Assembly (NCBI RefSeq): GCF_033542235.1
Contig: NZ_JAWRCU010000006.1
Coordinates: 310,001 to 374,000 of the forward strand
Source: JAWRCU01 sp033542235
Lineage (GTDB): Bacteria; Pseudomonadota; Alphaproteobacteria; Rhizobiales; Rhizobiaceae
Direction of reading: 5' to 3'
Length of the DNA: 64,000 bases
Shown here: positions 9,009-18,182 of the stretch, one piece after another
Layout: each line of letters starts with the position of its first letter
Position numbering within the stretch: position 1 is the stretch's first letter
The notes under the pieces: model-generated
Database searches by the model: none
Told to the model about the DNA's origin: nothing
What the model saw: the letters and a program-made list of their open reading frames with translations, nothing else
Made by a program: the position numbers and the translations under genes

Positions 9009-9458
9009 CCTGGGCGGCTCGAGCACGGCGAATTGAGCTGGAGCGGGCGCACGAAGATCCGGCTGCGGTAGTTCCGGTCGGAGATTTTCGAGCCGTGCTT
9101 CGGCGCCAATTTCCGCCTGCCGGCAGCCGAAATCCGAAACGAGCTGGCCACTTTCTGGAGCCGATCTCATTGCGGAAACTTCGGCGGGTTCTGGCGGTTG
9201 AGCGGCGGTACTCGTCGCCGGCGCGTGTTCTTCGGCTAAGCCGCCGGCCGTTTGGACCCTATCCGCACTAGGTTCCACCGGAACAGCTCTCTCCGGCGGT
9301 AACGACCCATCGGTTGAATCCGACACCCTGCTCAGCGAGTCACGCGACGGCTCAGGCATTGTGGGCCTCCGGTCGATTGGTCAGCTGACGGAACCCTTTG
9401 GATCATGGATAATACTTCAACGCCTTGGACAAAGCGATCACGCCGTTGACACTTCGTG
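9009..9458 (-). pseudogene. Truncated copy of the hlyD-like gene (first 117 codons plus upstream region)
   Basis: Copy 2 of the 450-bp repeat (see 3283-3732). The ATG at 9359 opens a frame whose first residues match the intact gene (MPEPSRDSLSRVSDSTDGSL), but after codon 117 it runs into the metB fragment out of frame and stops at 8913. The membrane helix, coiled coil and lipoyl domains are absent. A 148-residue Pro-rich peptide could still be made because the upstream region is duplicated too, but no function can be proposed. Confidence 0.85.
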
Positions 9459-9619
9459 ATCGGTGGCGTGCAGGGGCGGCGCGAACGCCAAAATCTAACG
9501 TCACCCGTGTGGCTGTGTCGACCTAAAAGCTGGAGGCGAAAATCCGGCATCTTCGACGCACGTGCGTTGCCACATGCCCCGGCCCTCGCCCGACTTGCTT
9601 GAAGATCCAATCTTCGGGC

Positions 9620-10534
9620 CTACGCGTTAGAACTCGGCACGCTCACCAAGCCTTTGAAGACAGATCGCGCGCCAGCAGCGGCCAGAGCCAGGACGGTCAA
9701 TACATACGGCAGCGTCAGAAGCAGCTCGCTCGGTAGCCCGAAGCCCTGCAGGCGGTCCGTGAGGGCCCCGGCAAATCCAAAGAAAAGGGCGACAAGGAAC
9801 ACCGGCAGCGGCCGGTGCCGCCCGAAGATGACTGCCGCGAAGGCGATGATGCCGCGCCCTGCAGTCATGTTGTCCGTGAACATTGCCAGCAACCCGAGCG
9901 CAAGCTGCGAACCAGCCATCGCACAGCAGAAGCCGGTGATTGCCACCGCGATGTAGCGCATGAGGCGCACGTTGATGCCCGCCGCCTCCGCCGCTTCCGG
10001 CCGCTCTCCGGCCGCGCGCAGCGACAGCCCGAAGGGCGTCAGATGCAGCACGAACACGAACACCGGCAGCAGCAGCCAGGAAAGATACGTAAGCGCGGTA
10101 TGATTGCTGAACAAAGGCCCCAGCACTGGAACGCCGTGAACGAGCGGGATCCGGATGGGGTCGAGTTGTACAGTCGAAAAAATGCCGCCGCCCTGCCCAA
10201 GCATTGAGTTGAGCATGAAGACGGTACCTCCCTGGGCGAGCAGGATCAGCCCAAGCGCGGAGATGATCTGGTCCGCTCCCAGATCAATTACGACCCAGCC
10301 CCAGACAAAGCTGAGCGCGATGCAAATACACCCGCTCAGAAGAATGCCAATCCAGACGTTTCCGGTAAGCGTCCCGAACAGGACACTGAAAAAGGCGCCA
10401 AACAGCATCAGGCCTTCGAGGGTGAAATTGAACACCCCGGCCTGGTGACTCACCAAGCCGCCCATCGCTGCCCAAATCAGCGGCGTGGCCGCGACGAAGG
10501 TCGAGGCGATCAACGAGAGGGTGAAGATTTCCAT
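9620..10534 (-). CDS. BMP-type ABC transporter, permease 2 (nucleoside/nucleobase-like)
   Basis: 304 residues, about nine hydrophobic helices. The start MEIFTLSLIASTFVAATPLI and the motif AMGGLVSHQAGVFNFTLEGL match permeases of the guanosine/purine family (NupQ/BmpD-like, BPD_transp_2). It pairs with the product of the overlapping upstream gene (25-base overlap) to form the membrane channel. With the ATPase and the BMP-type binding protein it makes a complete importer located beside hydantoinase and N-carbamoyl hydrolases, so the likely cargo is a cyclic ureide or nucleobase. Confidence 0.86.
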   Translation of the reverse strand: MEIFTLSLIASTFVAATPLIWAAMGGLVSHQAGVFNFTLEGLMLFGAFFSVLFGTLTGNVWIGILLSGCICIALSFVWGWVVIDLGADQIISALGLILLAQGGTVFMLNSMLGQGGGIFSTVQLDPIRIPLVHGVPVLGPLFSNHTALTYLSWLLLPVFVFVLHLTPFGLSLRAAGERPEAAEAAGINVRLMRYIAVAITGFCCAMAGSQLALGLLAMFTDNMTAGRGIIAFAAVIFGRHRPLPVFLVALFFGFAGALTDRLQGFGLPSELLLTLPYVLTVLALAAAGARSVFKGLVSVPSSNA

Positions 10535-11637
10535 CGCGCTCTCCGCAGCTGCGAGGCCAGCCGGCTTAGCAAGAAACGCAGCCGGTGGGCCGATACGAAA
10601 AGGATGATTGAGCCCTGAAGTATCCAGATGATGCTTTTGGAGAGGCCGAGTGCCCGCTCGACCTCGGCCCCGCCGGCCTTGAGCACGCCGAGGAACAGCC
10701 CTGCCGGGATGCAGCCGGCCAGGCTTCCGTTGGCCAGCAGGGCGACAAGGAATCCGTCAAAACCGAACCCAGGATCGAACTGGGAAACGAAGCGCTGGTT
10801 GATGCCGATACTCTCGGACGCGCCGATCAGACCTCCCAGGAAGCCGCTGATGCAAAACGCAAGCACAAGGCGTTGCCCCGTTGGTACGCCCGAGTAGTGG
10901 GCAAAGCGCGGATTCGCCCCCGTCATTCGGACCTCATATCCGAGGCGCGAGCGCGCGCTGAGGTATGACAAGAGGAGAGATGCCCCGATCGAGGCGAAGA
11001 GCATCACGGACACATTCCCGACCGGAAAGATCGAGGGTAGCACTGCGCTCGGCATCACTTTCACCGACATCAGGAAAGCGGCTGACGTTGGATCGCGGAA
11101 GAACTGCCGTACGAGAAAATCGGCGACGCCGATGGCCACGTACCAGAGCATCAGCGAGGTCACGATTTCGCTTGCCCCGAGATAACGTCTGAGGATTGCC
11201 GGTATGAACGCCCACAGCGCCCCGGCCACTCCGCCTCCCAAGATTGCAGCCACGGGATGAAGGCCCCACGGCAACGTTATGCTGAAGCCGATCAGGCTGC
11301 CCACGAAACCGCCGACATAGATTTGGCCCGAGAGTCCGGCGTTGAACAAACCCGCCTTGAAGCCGATCGAGACCGCCAGCCCCGCCAGGATCAACGGGGT
11401 CGCCCAGCGCAATGTCGAGGATACGCCGAACAGGCTGCCGAGCGCCCCGCGCAGCAGCGCCGCATAGACATTTAGCGGGTTCACCTCGATGCTGAGCAGC
11501 AACAGCGAAGTTATCAAAAGACCCGCCACGGTGGCGATGAGCGGCATCTGCAAAGCATTCCACAAAAGCGCGAGGCTGCGGTTTCCCCCTCGGCTCCGAC
11601 CGTGGAGCCTATCCTTCACATCGGACTGGAACGTCAC
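10510..11637 (-). CDS. BMP-type ABC transporter, permease 1
   Basis: 375 residues with a charged cytoplasmic N-terminus (to about residue 28) followed by eight or more membrane helices. The blocks GLAVSIGFKAGLFNAGLSGQ and GASESIGINQRF are characteristic of the NupP/BmpC branch of BPD_transp_2 permeases. Its ATG overlaps the stop of the ATPase gene by four bases (ATGA), and its 3' end overlaps permease 2, indicating one transcript. Confidence 0.87.
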   Translation of the reverse strand: MTFQSDVKDRLHGRSRGGNRSLALLWNALQMPLIATVAGLLITSLLLLSIEVNPLNVYAALLRGALGSLFGVSSTLRWATPLILAGLAVSIGFKAGLFNAGLSGQIYVGGFVGSLIGFSITLPWGLHPVAAILGGGVAGALWAFIPAILRRYLGASEIVTSLMLWYVAIGVADFLVRQFFRDPTSAAFLMSVKVMPSAVLPSIFPVGNVSVMLFASIGASLLLSYLSARSRLGYEVRMTGANPRFAHYSGVPTGQRLVLAFCISGFLGGLIGASESIGINQRFVSQFDPGFGFDGFLVALLANGSLAGCIPAGLFLGVLKAGGAEVERALGLSKSIIWILQGSIILFVSAHRLRFLLSRLASQLRRARWKSSPSR

Positions 11638-13187
11638 GCAACACCCCCCGCTCCAGGAGCCGCTACGCCGCCAGCCGGCTTGATGCCGGCCATCAGCAGG
11701 CCAAGTGTCTCGGATGTGAGGCCCTGGGGAAGAACCTCAGCCATGACGCTTCCACGATACATAACCACGATCCTGTCGGAGAGGCGCAGAACCTCGTCCA
11801 GGTCGGACGACACGAGCAGGACGGCAGCTTTATCCCTTCGTCGCAACAGCTGCTCGTAGATGAATTCCGCAGCGCCTATGTCGACGCCGCGCGTGGGATG
11901 CGCTGCCACAATGATTTCGGGATCGCCGGTCAATTCTCGTGCAACGATCGCCTTCTGCATGTTGCCGCCGGAAAGGCTTCCAGCATCCGCGCGAATATCA
12001 CCAGGTCTGACGTCGAACTCCTGGACGAGCTTCCTCGCATGATCACGCGCGGCATCCTGATCGATCCAAATGCCGCGGGCCACGGGTGCCGACCTGTGAA
12101 CACCCATGATGAGGTTGTCCATCAGCGGCGCTGTCGTCGCTAACCCTGTCGAGATTCGGTTTTCTGGAATGTGCGCGACACCAAGTGAACGCATCGCTGC
12201 AGGGCTCGAAGCCTTGGTGACGTCGACGCCCTTTAGCCGCACAGTCCCCGAATTCGGGAGGCGCAGCCCCGTGACGATCTCAACGAGCTCGGACTGGCCG
12301 TTTCCCTCGACGCCTGCAACGCCGAGCACCTCACCCGCCCGCAACGTCATCGAGACGTCGTGAAGGCTTGAGCCACCAACTCCATCGGCGGAGCAGGTCA
12401 CATGATCCAGCTCCAGGAGCTTATTACCAAGATCAGGGCGGTGCTCTTTTCGTTCGGCATGGATTTCGTGCCCTACCATCGCGACAGCGAGCGCATTCGG
12501 ACTTGTCTTCGATATCTCGGTTTCCAGGACGATCCGGCCGGCCCGCATTACGGTCACGCGGTCGGCGATCGCCATGACCTCCTGCAGCTTGTGTGTAATG
12601 AAGATGATGGTTTTGCCATTGTCGCGGAGCGTGCGCAGGTTTTCCATCAGCGAGCGCGCCTCTTGAGGCGTAAGCACCGCAGTAGGCTCGTCCAGGATCA
12701 GCACATCGGGGTTGCGGTAGAGCGCCTTAAGTATCTCCGTGCGCTGTTGGACGCCGACCCTGCAGTCGGCAATGCGTCGCCGGGGATCGACAGTGAGGCC
12801 GTATCTATCGCCCAGTTCCCTGACCAACTGTTCCGCGTGGCGTTTGCGGAAAACCCCGCCTCGCTGCGGCGGATTCGAGAGGACGACGTTTTCGGTCACG
12901 GTCAGCGACTCGATCAGCGAAAAATGCTGGTGCACCATCCCGATACCATGCCTCATGGCTATTTCGGGATTGCCCAGCAGGACCTCCTCACCTCGTAAAA
13001 GGATCCGTCCTTCCTCGGGTAGATGCAGGCCGGCGAGGGTCTTCATCAGGGTCGACTTGCCCGCCCCGTTCTCGCCGACGATCGCATGGATCTCGCTAGG
13101 CTGAACGGCAAGATCGATCGCCTGGTTGGCGATGAAACTGCCGAACTTCTTCGTGACGCCGATGAGTTGGATGATCGGTGTGGGCAC
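11634..13187 (-). CDS. BMP-type ABC transporter, dual ATPase subunit
   Basis: 517 residues with two ABC cassettes. The first has Walker A GENGAGKST, the signature region VGVQQRTEILKAL and Walker B VLILDEPTAVLTP. The second has a degenerate Walker A (GVEGNGQSE), signature LSGGNMQKA and a weaker Walker B. This asymmetric layout is that of RbsA/NupO-type sugar and nucleoside importers. The gene lies 70 bases downstream of the binding-protein gene and is coupled to permease 1 by an ATGA overlap. Confidence 0.9.
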   Translation of the reverse strand: MPTPIIQLIGVTKKFGSFIANQAIDLAVQPSEIHAIVGENGAGKSTLMKTLAGLHLPEEGRILLRGEEVLLGNPEIAMRHGIGMVHQHFSLIESLTVTENVVLSNPPQRGGVFRKRHAEQLVRELGDRYGLTVDPRRRIADCRVGVQQRTEILKALYRNPDVLILDEPTAVLTPQEARSLMENLRTLRDNGKTIIFITHKLQEVMAIADRVTVMRAGRIVLETEISKTSPNALAVAMVGHEIHAERKEHRPDLGNKLLELDHVTCSADGVGGSSLHDVSMTLRAGEVLGVAGVEGNGQSELVEIVTGLRLPNSGTVRLKGVDVTKASSPAAMRSLGVAHIPENRISTGLATTAPLMDNLIMGVHRSAPVARGIWIDQDAARDHARKLVQEFDVRPGDIRADAGSLSGGNMQKAIVARELTGDPEIIVAAHPTRGVDIGAAEFIYEQLLRRRDKAAVLLVSSDLDEVLRLSDRIVVMYRGSVMAEVLPQGLTSETLGLLMAGIKPAGGVAAPGAGGVA

Positions 13188-13257
13188 GGGTCAGCCTGCA
13201 AACGAACTGAATTCGAGGAGAAGGCCCGGCGAGTTAACGCCGGGTCTTGCCCAAGGG

Positions 13258-14394
13258 CTATAGTTCCGGCGTGCCGGACACCTTGATGGCCCCACTCAGG
13301 ACCTGCGAGCGCAGGTTCGCGATGGTGTCCACGATCACCTTCGGCAAGCTCGCGCCGAGCTTGTGGTCGCCGTCACCGAAGGAGCAGATATCGAGAGCGC
13401 CATCCGCCAGCCCTACATAGTGATGACCGGGCTTGAAGGTGTTGGTTCGTACCTCCTTCATCACGCCCAGGACCCACTGATCGAGAAAGACCAGTGCAGA
13501 GGCGATACAGGTTTCCGGATATTGTTGGCACTGATCGTTATCCAGTCCAAGGCCGAGATAGCCACTCCTCGCAGCCGCGCCAAGCACGCCATGCTGACTC
13601 TTGCCGCCGCTGGTGCCGATGATGCCAGCGCCTCTTTCCTTGAGCACCCCAGCAAGCTGAGCGGCCTTGACGGGATCCTCGAACGGTGAATTGCCTCCGA
13701 TCACATTGTGGATCACGGAGCCTTTGGCATTGGTCATCTTGAAGCCCTGCTGGTAGCCGGCAAGATAACCATGCTGCTCGCTGTTCTCGACCGCCAGCAC
13801 GACGCCCAGCACATCGCTGTCGACGCCAAGCAGCTTTTGTGTCGAAACCAGACCGGCAAGCGCGCCGGTGAGGAATGTTCCCTCCTGGCTTGCATGCCAG
13901 ACGGATTTCAGGTTGGGCACGCCTTCCGGAACGATGCCGACGAGATTTGCGAAATAGGTTTTTGGAAACTGCCGTGCGGCGCGCTCCAGTGGATCGGCCA
14001 TGGGCGGAAACAGTCCGATGATGAGGTCCGGCTCTTCAGCCGCCGATGCCTCGATCGCCCCCTGATATTCGCCCTGGAGAGCTTCCACCACGCGGACATT
14101 GTAGTTGAACTCTTCGGCGCCGCGGTTCAAGCCGCGTATCATCGCATCCACCGGGCCGAGATCGCCAGCCCTTTGGATCGTGATCATGACCGCATTCAGC
14201 TTCTCGCCATCGGCAGCCGCTCGCGCGCTCGCAATACCGCCTTCGCTCAGCGAAGTCGGGTTCTCTACCGCACCCAGAAATGCATATGCGGCGGCGGACG
14301 ACATGCCGAGCCTCATCGCGTTTGCCATCAACTGGCGCCGCGTGAGTGCCCCCTCATTGAACTGCTTTTCGAGATCCAACCACTTGTCAAACAT
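13258..14394 (-). CDS. BMP-family substrate-binding protein
   Basis: 378 residues. The N-terminus carries a twin-arginine-like segment (ALTRRQLMANAMRLGMSSAA) before the mature domain, so export may use Tat. The body has the two-lobe BMP (PnrA-like) features: VMITIQRAGDLGPVDAMIRG, LIIGLFPPMADPLE, GALAGLVSTQK and SGGKSQHGVLGAA. PnrA-type proteins bind purine nucleosides; here the neighbours suggest a related ring compound such as a pyrimidine, hydantoin or allantoin-like ureide. It is the first gene of the importer operon, divergent from the IclR regulator. Confidence 0.88.
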   Translation of the reverse strand: MFDKWLDLEKQFNEGALTRRQLMANAMRLGMSSAAAYAFLGAVENPTSLSEGGIASARAAADGEKLNAVMITIQRAGDLGPVDAMIRGLNRGAEEFNYNVRVVEALQGEYQGAIEASAAEEPDLIIGLFPPMADPLERAARQFPKTYFANLVGIVPEGVPNLKSVWHASQEGTFLTGALAGLVSTQKLLGVDSDVLGVVLAVENSEQHGYLAGYQQGFKMTNAKGSVIHNVIGGNSPFEDPVKAAQLAGVLKERGAGIIGTSGGKSQHGVLGAAARSGYLGLGLDNDQCQQYPETCIASALVFLDQWVLGVMKEVRTNTFKPGHHYVGLADGALDICSFGDGDHKLGASLPKVIVDTIANLRSQVLSGAIKVSGTPEL

Positions 14395-14468
14395 TGTCTG
14401 TTCCCCATTCAGAATAGGTTTCCCGACGCGCCCTCTCGAATGCCGAGAATTTGACGCGCGCAGGCTTG

Positions 14469-14486
14469 CGTTCTATTTATAGAACG
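14469..14486. promoter_or_regulatory. Palindromic operator CGTTCTAT-TT-ATAGAACG in the BMP-operon/iclR divergent promoter
   Basis: Perfect 8-bp arms around a 2-bp centre, 75 bases upstream of the binding-protein start and on the iclR side of it. IclR-family dimers bind short palindromes of this kind and the regulator is encoded next to it. Related half-sites occur at 14495-14505 on the reverse strand (GTCCTATATTG) and as the inverted repeat 17084-17118. Confidence 0.6.
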
Positions 14487-14652
14487 ATGGTCGCAATATA
14501 GGACGTTACATGATCCAAGATTACCGTCAAGCGCGATCTTGCGCTGCGCAAGTGCTCTGGATTGCGAAATGCCGGATGCGGCTGCCACTGTTGCCGGAAA
14601 TTCGCCAACAGTTCACAAGCCCTGGCTGCAGAACCGCGGAAGAGGAATGAGA

Positions 14653-15567
14653 ATGCCTAGGAAGCGCAGTTCCGAGATAGATCAGCCGAAGGCGTCGCCT
14701 CCGCAGCTCGCCGGAGACGCGAAGCTTCAGTACCAAGGCGACCACTGGATGCTGTCTGCCGGCGGCCAGTTCGTCTCCGAGCGTCACGCCCCCGGCATTG
14801 TGCCGGCCCTCGAGAACGGCATTGCCATCGTGGCCTATCTCAATCGCAAGGCTCCAAGGGCGGCGGGGCTAGCCGAGATCTCGTCCACGTTGGGGATTTC
14901 CAAAAGTCATTGTCACTCGCTGCTGAAGACGCTGACGCATTTCGACTGGCTGAGTTTCGATGAGGAGTCGAAGACATATCATCTTCAAGCGGGCATCCTC
15001 AGCGATGCATCGTCTCTGCTGAGCTCTCCGATCATCAATGTGATAAGGCCGTTCCTGACTACATTGGTGGAGCGGCTTGAATTGCCGTGTGTGCTTTCGG
15101 AGCCGCTTTCCGATGATACCTTCGTCGTCATCGATAGGATCAATGCCCATCACATCATGGAAGTGTCGTTTCCGGTGGGTCATCGCTTCTCGCGAAACGC
15201 AGCTGCCCAAATGCGCGCTTATCTCGCCTGGCAGAACCCGGAGCGCATCGACCGCTGGATGCAGGACTGGAACCCGGTCGCCTATACGGACTCGACAGTT
15301 CTCGACGCAATGTCGCTGAGGGCCGAGATCGGCGCCACGCGGCGGCGGGGCTACGCCCGCTCGGTCGGCGAGTTCACCGAGGGGCTGATGGCACTCGCTC
15401 TTCCAATCTTCGACCGGTCTGGCCGGGTGGCGTATATCTTCAATGTCTCGTCGCTGGTGAACACGCTGCTGCCGCGCGAAGAGCAAGTCGCGCAAGAGAT
15501 GCAGCGAACAGCCGGACAGATACATCGAGCCATTGCGGCACGGGTTCCGCCGGACTTTCCCTCGTAA
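14653..15567 (+). CDS. IclR-family transcriptional regulator
   Basis: 304 residues from ATG 14653, chosen because AGAGG lies seven bases upstream; another ATG two codons earlier is too close to it. After a 40-residue extension there is a winged-helix domain (AYLNRKAPRAAGLAEISSTL, GISKSHCHSLLKTLTHF) and then a GAF-like effector domain (residues about 120-300) with the family block FSRNAAAQMRAYLAW and SVGEFTEGLMALALPIFD. It probably senses a ureide or catabolite and controls the BMP transporter on one side and the hydantoinase and hydrolase genes on the other. It converges with the hydantoinase gene (58-base gap). Confidence 0.9.
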   Translation: MPRKRSSEIDQPKASPPQLAGDAKLQYQGDHWMLSAGGQFVSERHAPGIVPALENGIAIVAYLNRKAPRAAGLAEISSTLGISKSHCHSLLKTLTHFDWLSFDEESKTYHLQAGILSDASSLLSSPIINVIRPFLTTLVERLELPCVLSEPLSDDTFVVIDRINAHHIMEVSFPVGHRFSRNAAAQMRAYLAWQNPERIDRWMQDWNPVAYTDSTVLDAMSLRAEIGATRRRGYARSVGEFTEGLMALALPIFDRSGRVAYIFNVSSLVNTLLPREEQVAQEMQRTAGQIHRAIAARVPPDFPS

Positions 15568-15625
15568 ATGCGCGCTGACGCGGGGCAGTAAAGCGCCTGC
15601 CCCGCTTTGGCAAAACAGCCAGGCG

Positions 15626-17008
15626 TCACAACGCCCCGCGGTCATAAGGCCGGCGCCTGACGAATTTTCCGCCTCCGGCAACACCTACGAACTGCCGGTT
15701 TTCGACGATCACCTCTCCCCGCCGAAGCACCGTGATCGGCAGCCCCCGCACCTCCCTGCCTTCGTGGAGGGTATAGTCCGCCTTGTGGTGCAGATCCGCC
15801 TGGCGAATCATGGTCGAGACGTCAGGATCCCAGAGAACGAGGTCAGCGTCGCTGCCGACGGCTATCGTGCCCTTTTGCGGGAACAGCCCGAACAGCCGGG
15901 CTGGGCTGGTGGCGACGATCTCCACGAAGCGATTGATGCTGAAGTGGCCCGAATTCACCCCCTGATAGACCATCGTGAGACGTTCCTCGATTCCCGGCGC
16001 GCCGTTGGGGATCTTCGAAAAGTCATCCCGCCCGAGATGCTTGTGCTCGGCATAGGACCAGCTCGCATGGTCTGACGAGACCGCCTGCAACGTCCCATTG
16101 CCAAGCGCACGCCAAAGTACCTGCTGGTCTTCCTTGCTGCGTGCCGGCGGCGTGAATACCCACTTTGCCCCTTCGAAACCTTCTCGCGCCAGGTCTTCCT
16201 TGGTCGTGTAGAGATAATGTGTGCAGGTCTCAGCCGTCACGTCGACCCCGCGCCGGCGCCCCGCCAGCACTTCTTCAAGCGAATCCTCGCAAGTCAGGTG
16301 GACGATATAGATCGGGGCCCCGGCGATTTCTGCCAGAGCAATCGCCCTGGCAGTGGCTTCGCTTTCCACTCGCGGCGGACGACTGAGCGCGTGGTACTTG
16401 GGTGCCGTATTGCCCGCCTTCAGGTTTTCCTCGACGAGGAAGTCGGCCGCGTCGCCATTCTCGGCGTGCACCATGACGAGCGCCCCAGATTTGCGTGCTT
16501 GCGCCAGAGTGCGCACGAGCGTCCGATCGTCAACCATCTGCGCGCCCTTATAGGCCATGAACAGCTTGAAGCTTGTAATGCCCTGCCGCGGCAGAGCCAG
16601 TAGCTCCTCCTCCACGCCCGAGTTGAAATCCACCACTATGATGTGGAAGCCGTAGTCGATCACCGCCTTCCCTTCCGCCTTGGCGTGCCACCCCGCCAAT
16701 GCGTCATGCAGTGTCTGACCGCGCTGCTGCTGGCAGAAGTCGACGATGGTGGTGGTCCCCCCGCATGCCGCCGCGATCGTCCCGGAAAGGAAATCGTCGG
16801 CCGTGTTGAAGCCGGCGCCAGGCGCATCGAGATGCGTGTGGACGTCGATGCCGCCCGGCAGGACGTATTTGCCTGACGCGTCTATTCGGCTCGCGGCCTG
16901 CAATTGACCGCCGATCTGAGCGATCTTCCCGTCCTTTATTCCCAGATCGGCCCGCGATGTACTCGCCGCCGTCACCAACAAACCGTTCTCGATAACCAGA
17001 TCCAGCAC
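15626..17008 (-). CDS. Dihydropyrimidinase / D-hydantoinase
   Basis: 460 residues from the GTG at 17008, preceded by AGGAAG; a longer frame opens at 17065 but lacks a site. A cytoplasmic amidohydrolase of the cyclic-amidase group that opens dihydropyrimidine or 5-substituted hydantoin rings to N-carbamoyl amino acids. Binuclear metal ligands are visible: His57 and His59 (GGIDVHTHLDAP), the carboxylated Lys148 (SFKLFMAYKG), His181 (VMVHAENGD), His237 (IYIVHLT) and Asp313 (VSSDHASW). FNTADDFLSGTIAAACGGTT is also typical. It lies divergent from the isochorismatase-ridA-M20 genes. Confidence 0.91.
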   Translation of the reverse strand: MLDLVIENGLLVTAASTSRADLGIKDGKIAQIGGQLQAASRIDASGKYVLPGGIDVHTHLDAPGAGFNTADDFLSGTIAAACGGTTTIVDFCQQQRGQTLHDALAGWHAKAEGKAVIDYGFHIIVVDFNSGVEEELLALPRQGITSFKLFMAYKGAQMVDDRTLVRTLAQARKSGALVMVHAENGDAADFLVEENLKAGNTAPKYHALSRPPRVESEATARAIALAEIAGAPIYIVHLTCEDSLEEVLAGRRRGVDVTAETCTHYLYTTKEDLAREGFEGAKWVFTPPARSKEDQQVLWRALGNGTLQAVSSDHASWSYAEHKHLGRDDFSKIPNGAPGIEERLTMVYQGVNSGHFSINRFVEIVATSPARLFGLFPQKGTIAVGSDADLVLWDPDVSTMIRQADLHHKADYTLHEGREVRGLPITVLRRGEVIVENRQFVGVAGGGKFVRRRPYDRGAL

Positions 17009-17083
17009 GAGCCGCTTCCTTTCAGAGGTTGTCCATGGGCTGCCAGCCGCGCTGCTTGACAGCATCCGAATCTAGCCTAGTTT

Positions 17084-17118
17084 GTCCTGTATCAAGAAAT
17101 CAATCCTTTATACAGGAC
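17084..17118. promoter_or_regulatory. Inverted repeat GTCCTGTAT-N17-ATACAGGAC in the divergent promoter
   Basis: Perfect 9-bp arms at 17084-17092 and 17110-17118, between the divergent hydantoinase (start 17008) and isochorismatase-like (start 17130) genes. The right arm ends 11 bases before the ATG and overlaps its ribosome-site region, so binding would block expression. The half-site resembles those near 14469-14505, suggesting that the same IclR-type protein binds both. Confidence 0.55.
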
Positions 17119-17129
17119 GGAGTGGGTAG

Positions 17130-17774
17130 ATGTACGAGCAAGTCCGAGAGCTCTATGAGCGAAGCGGCTTTGGAGGGCGTGTCGGTTTCGGGGAGCGACC
17201 AGCCATCGTGGTCATAGACCTTGCGCGGTCGTGGCTCGATGACAGCTCCCCGCAGGGCTCGTCACGGCTGGAGCCGGTGCTCTTCCACACGATCAAGTTG
17301 CTCGAGGCTGCCAGGACCAACGGCCATCCTGTGTTCTTCACAACCATGGCCTTCGCGGCGGGGGAAGTGTCCGGCCCCTACGGACAGAAAATGATCCATC
17401 TCAGCAGACGTGGATCGCTGGATGCCGGATCGGAAATGGTCGCATTGGACCCGCGATTGGGCAGGCGGCCCGACGAGCCGCTTCTGGTGAAGCCGAGGGC
17501 CTCGGCCTTTTGGGGTACGCCCTTCGACAGCTACTTGGTCGGACGAGGCGTCGACACACTCATCATCACTGGCTGCAGCACGAGCGGCTGCGTTCGAGCT
17601 ACCGCAGAAGGTGCGCACAATCTGAATCTGCGAACGATCGTCGTCAGGGAAGCCGTTGGCGACCGCTCCCCGCTCGCCCATGAAGTGAACCTGACCGACA
17701 TAGACCTTCGCTACGCCGATGTCGTCGGCATCGAGGAAACCCTGTCCTATCTGAACGAAGGAGCGACGCGGTGA
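17130..17774 (+). CDS. Isochorismatase-family cysteine hydrolase, N-carbamoylsarcosine-amidase-like
   Basis: 214 residues. Catalytic triad of the family is visible: Asp30 (AIVVIDLARSW), Lys121 (LLVKPRASAFWGT) and Cys154 (TGCSTSGCVRATAEGAH). The N-terminal block SGFGGRVGFGERPA and the overall length match N-carbamoylsarcosine amidohydrolases, which release CO2 and ammonia from N-carbamoyl amino acids. It is the natural next step after hydantoinase. It overlaps ridA by four bases (GTGA) and forms an operon with ridA and the M20 hydrolase. Ureidoacrylate or biuret-like amidase activity cannot be excluded. Confidence 0.87.
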   Translation: MYEQVRELYERSGFGGRVGFGERPAIVVIDLARSWLDDSSPQGSSRLEPVLFHTIKLLEAARTNGHPVFFTTMAFAAGEVSGPYGQKMIHLSRRGSLDAGSEMVALDPRLGRRPDEPLLVKPRASAFWGTPFDSYLVGRGVDTLIITGCSTSGCVRATAEGAHNLNLRTIVVREAVGDRSPLAHEVNLTDIDLRYADVVGIEETLSYLNEGATR

Positions 17775-18127
17775 ACGGTGACATTGTCCGTCGCGAACAA
17801 AATCAACGGATGAGCCTCGCCGTCGAGGCTGGCGGTTTTGTGTTCCTTGCTGGCCTGACAGCTGTCGAGACGCGCGGCGGTTCGGTCACGGAACAGGCGC
17901 GGGAAATCCTCCGCAGGATCGATCATCACCTCGCCAAGGCGGGCACAAGCAAGGCGGGCCTTGTTTCCGCGCAGGTGTGGTTGACCGACATCGCTACTTT
18001 CGACGAGTTCAATGGGGTCTGGGACAACTGGGTAGCCGATGCCGGCAAGCCAGTGAGGGCCTGTGTCGAAGCACGCTTGGCCGACCCCGCATTGAACGTG
18101 GAGATCATGGTGACGGCATTTCTCTGA
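17771..18127 (+). CDS. RidA (YjgF/YER057c/UK114) family protein
   Basis: 118 residues starting at a GTG that overlaps the preceding stop. Family residues are present: a FVFLAGLTA strand, a conserved REILRRIDHHLAKAG helix, VSAQVWLTDIATFDEFN and the ligand-binding Arg in PVRACVEARL. RidA proteins hydrolyse reactive enamine/imine or related intermediates; RutC in pyrimidine degradation is a relative that acts on aminoacrylate. Position between the two N-carbamoyl hydrolases supports a clean-up role in the ureide pathway. Confidence 0.88.
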   Translation: MNGDIVRREQNQRMSLAVEAGGFVFLAGLTAVETRGGSVTEQAREILRRIDHHLAKAGTSKAGLVSAQVWLTDIATFDEFNGVWDNWVADAGKPVRACVEARLADPALNVEIMVTAFL

Positions 18128-18182
18128 CGCCCGTCCCGAACGCGACCCGCTTCAATCTCCAATCATCAGGGCAGGACAACAG

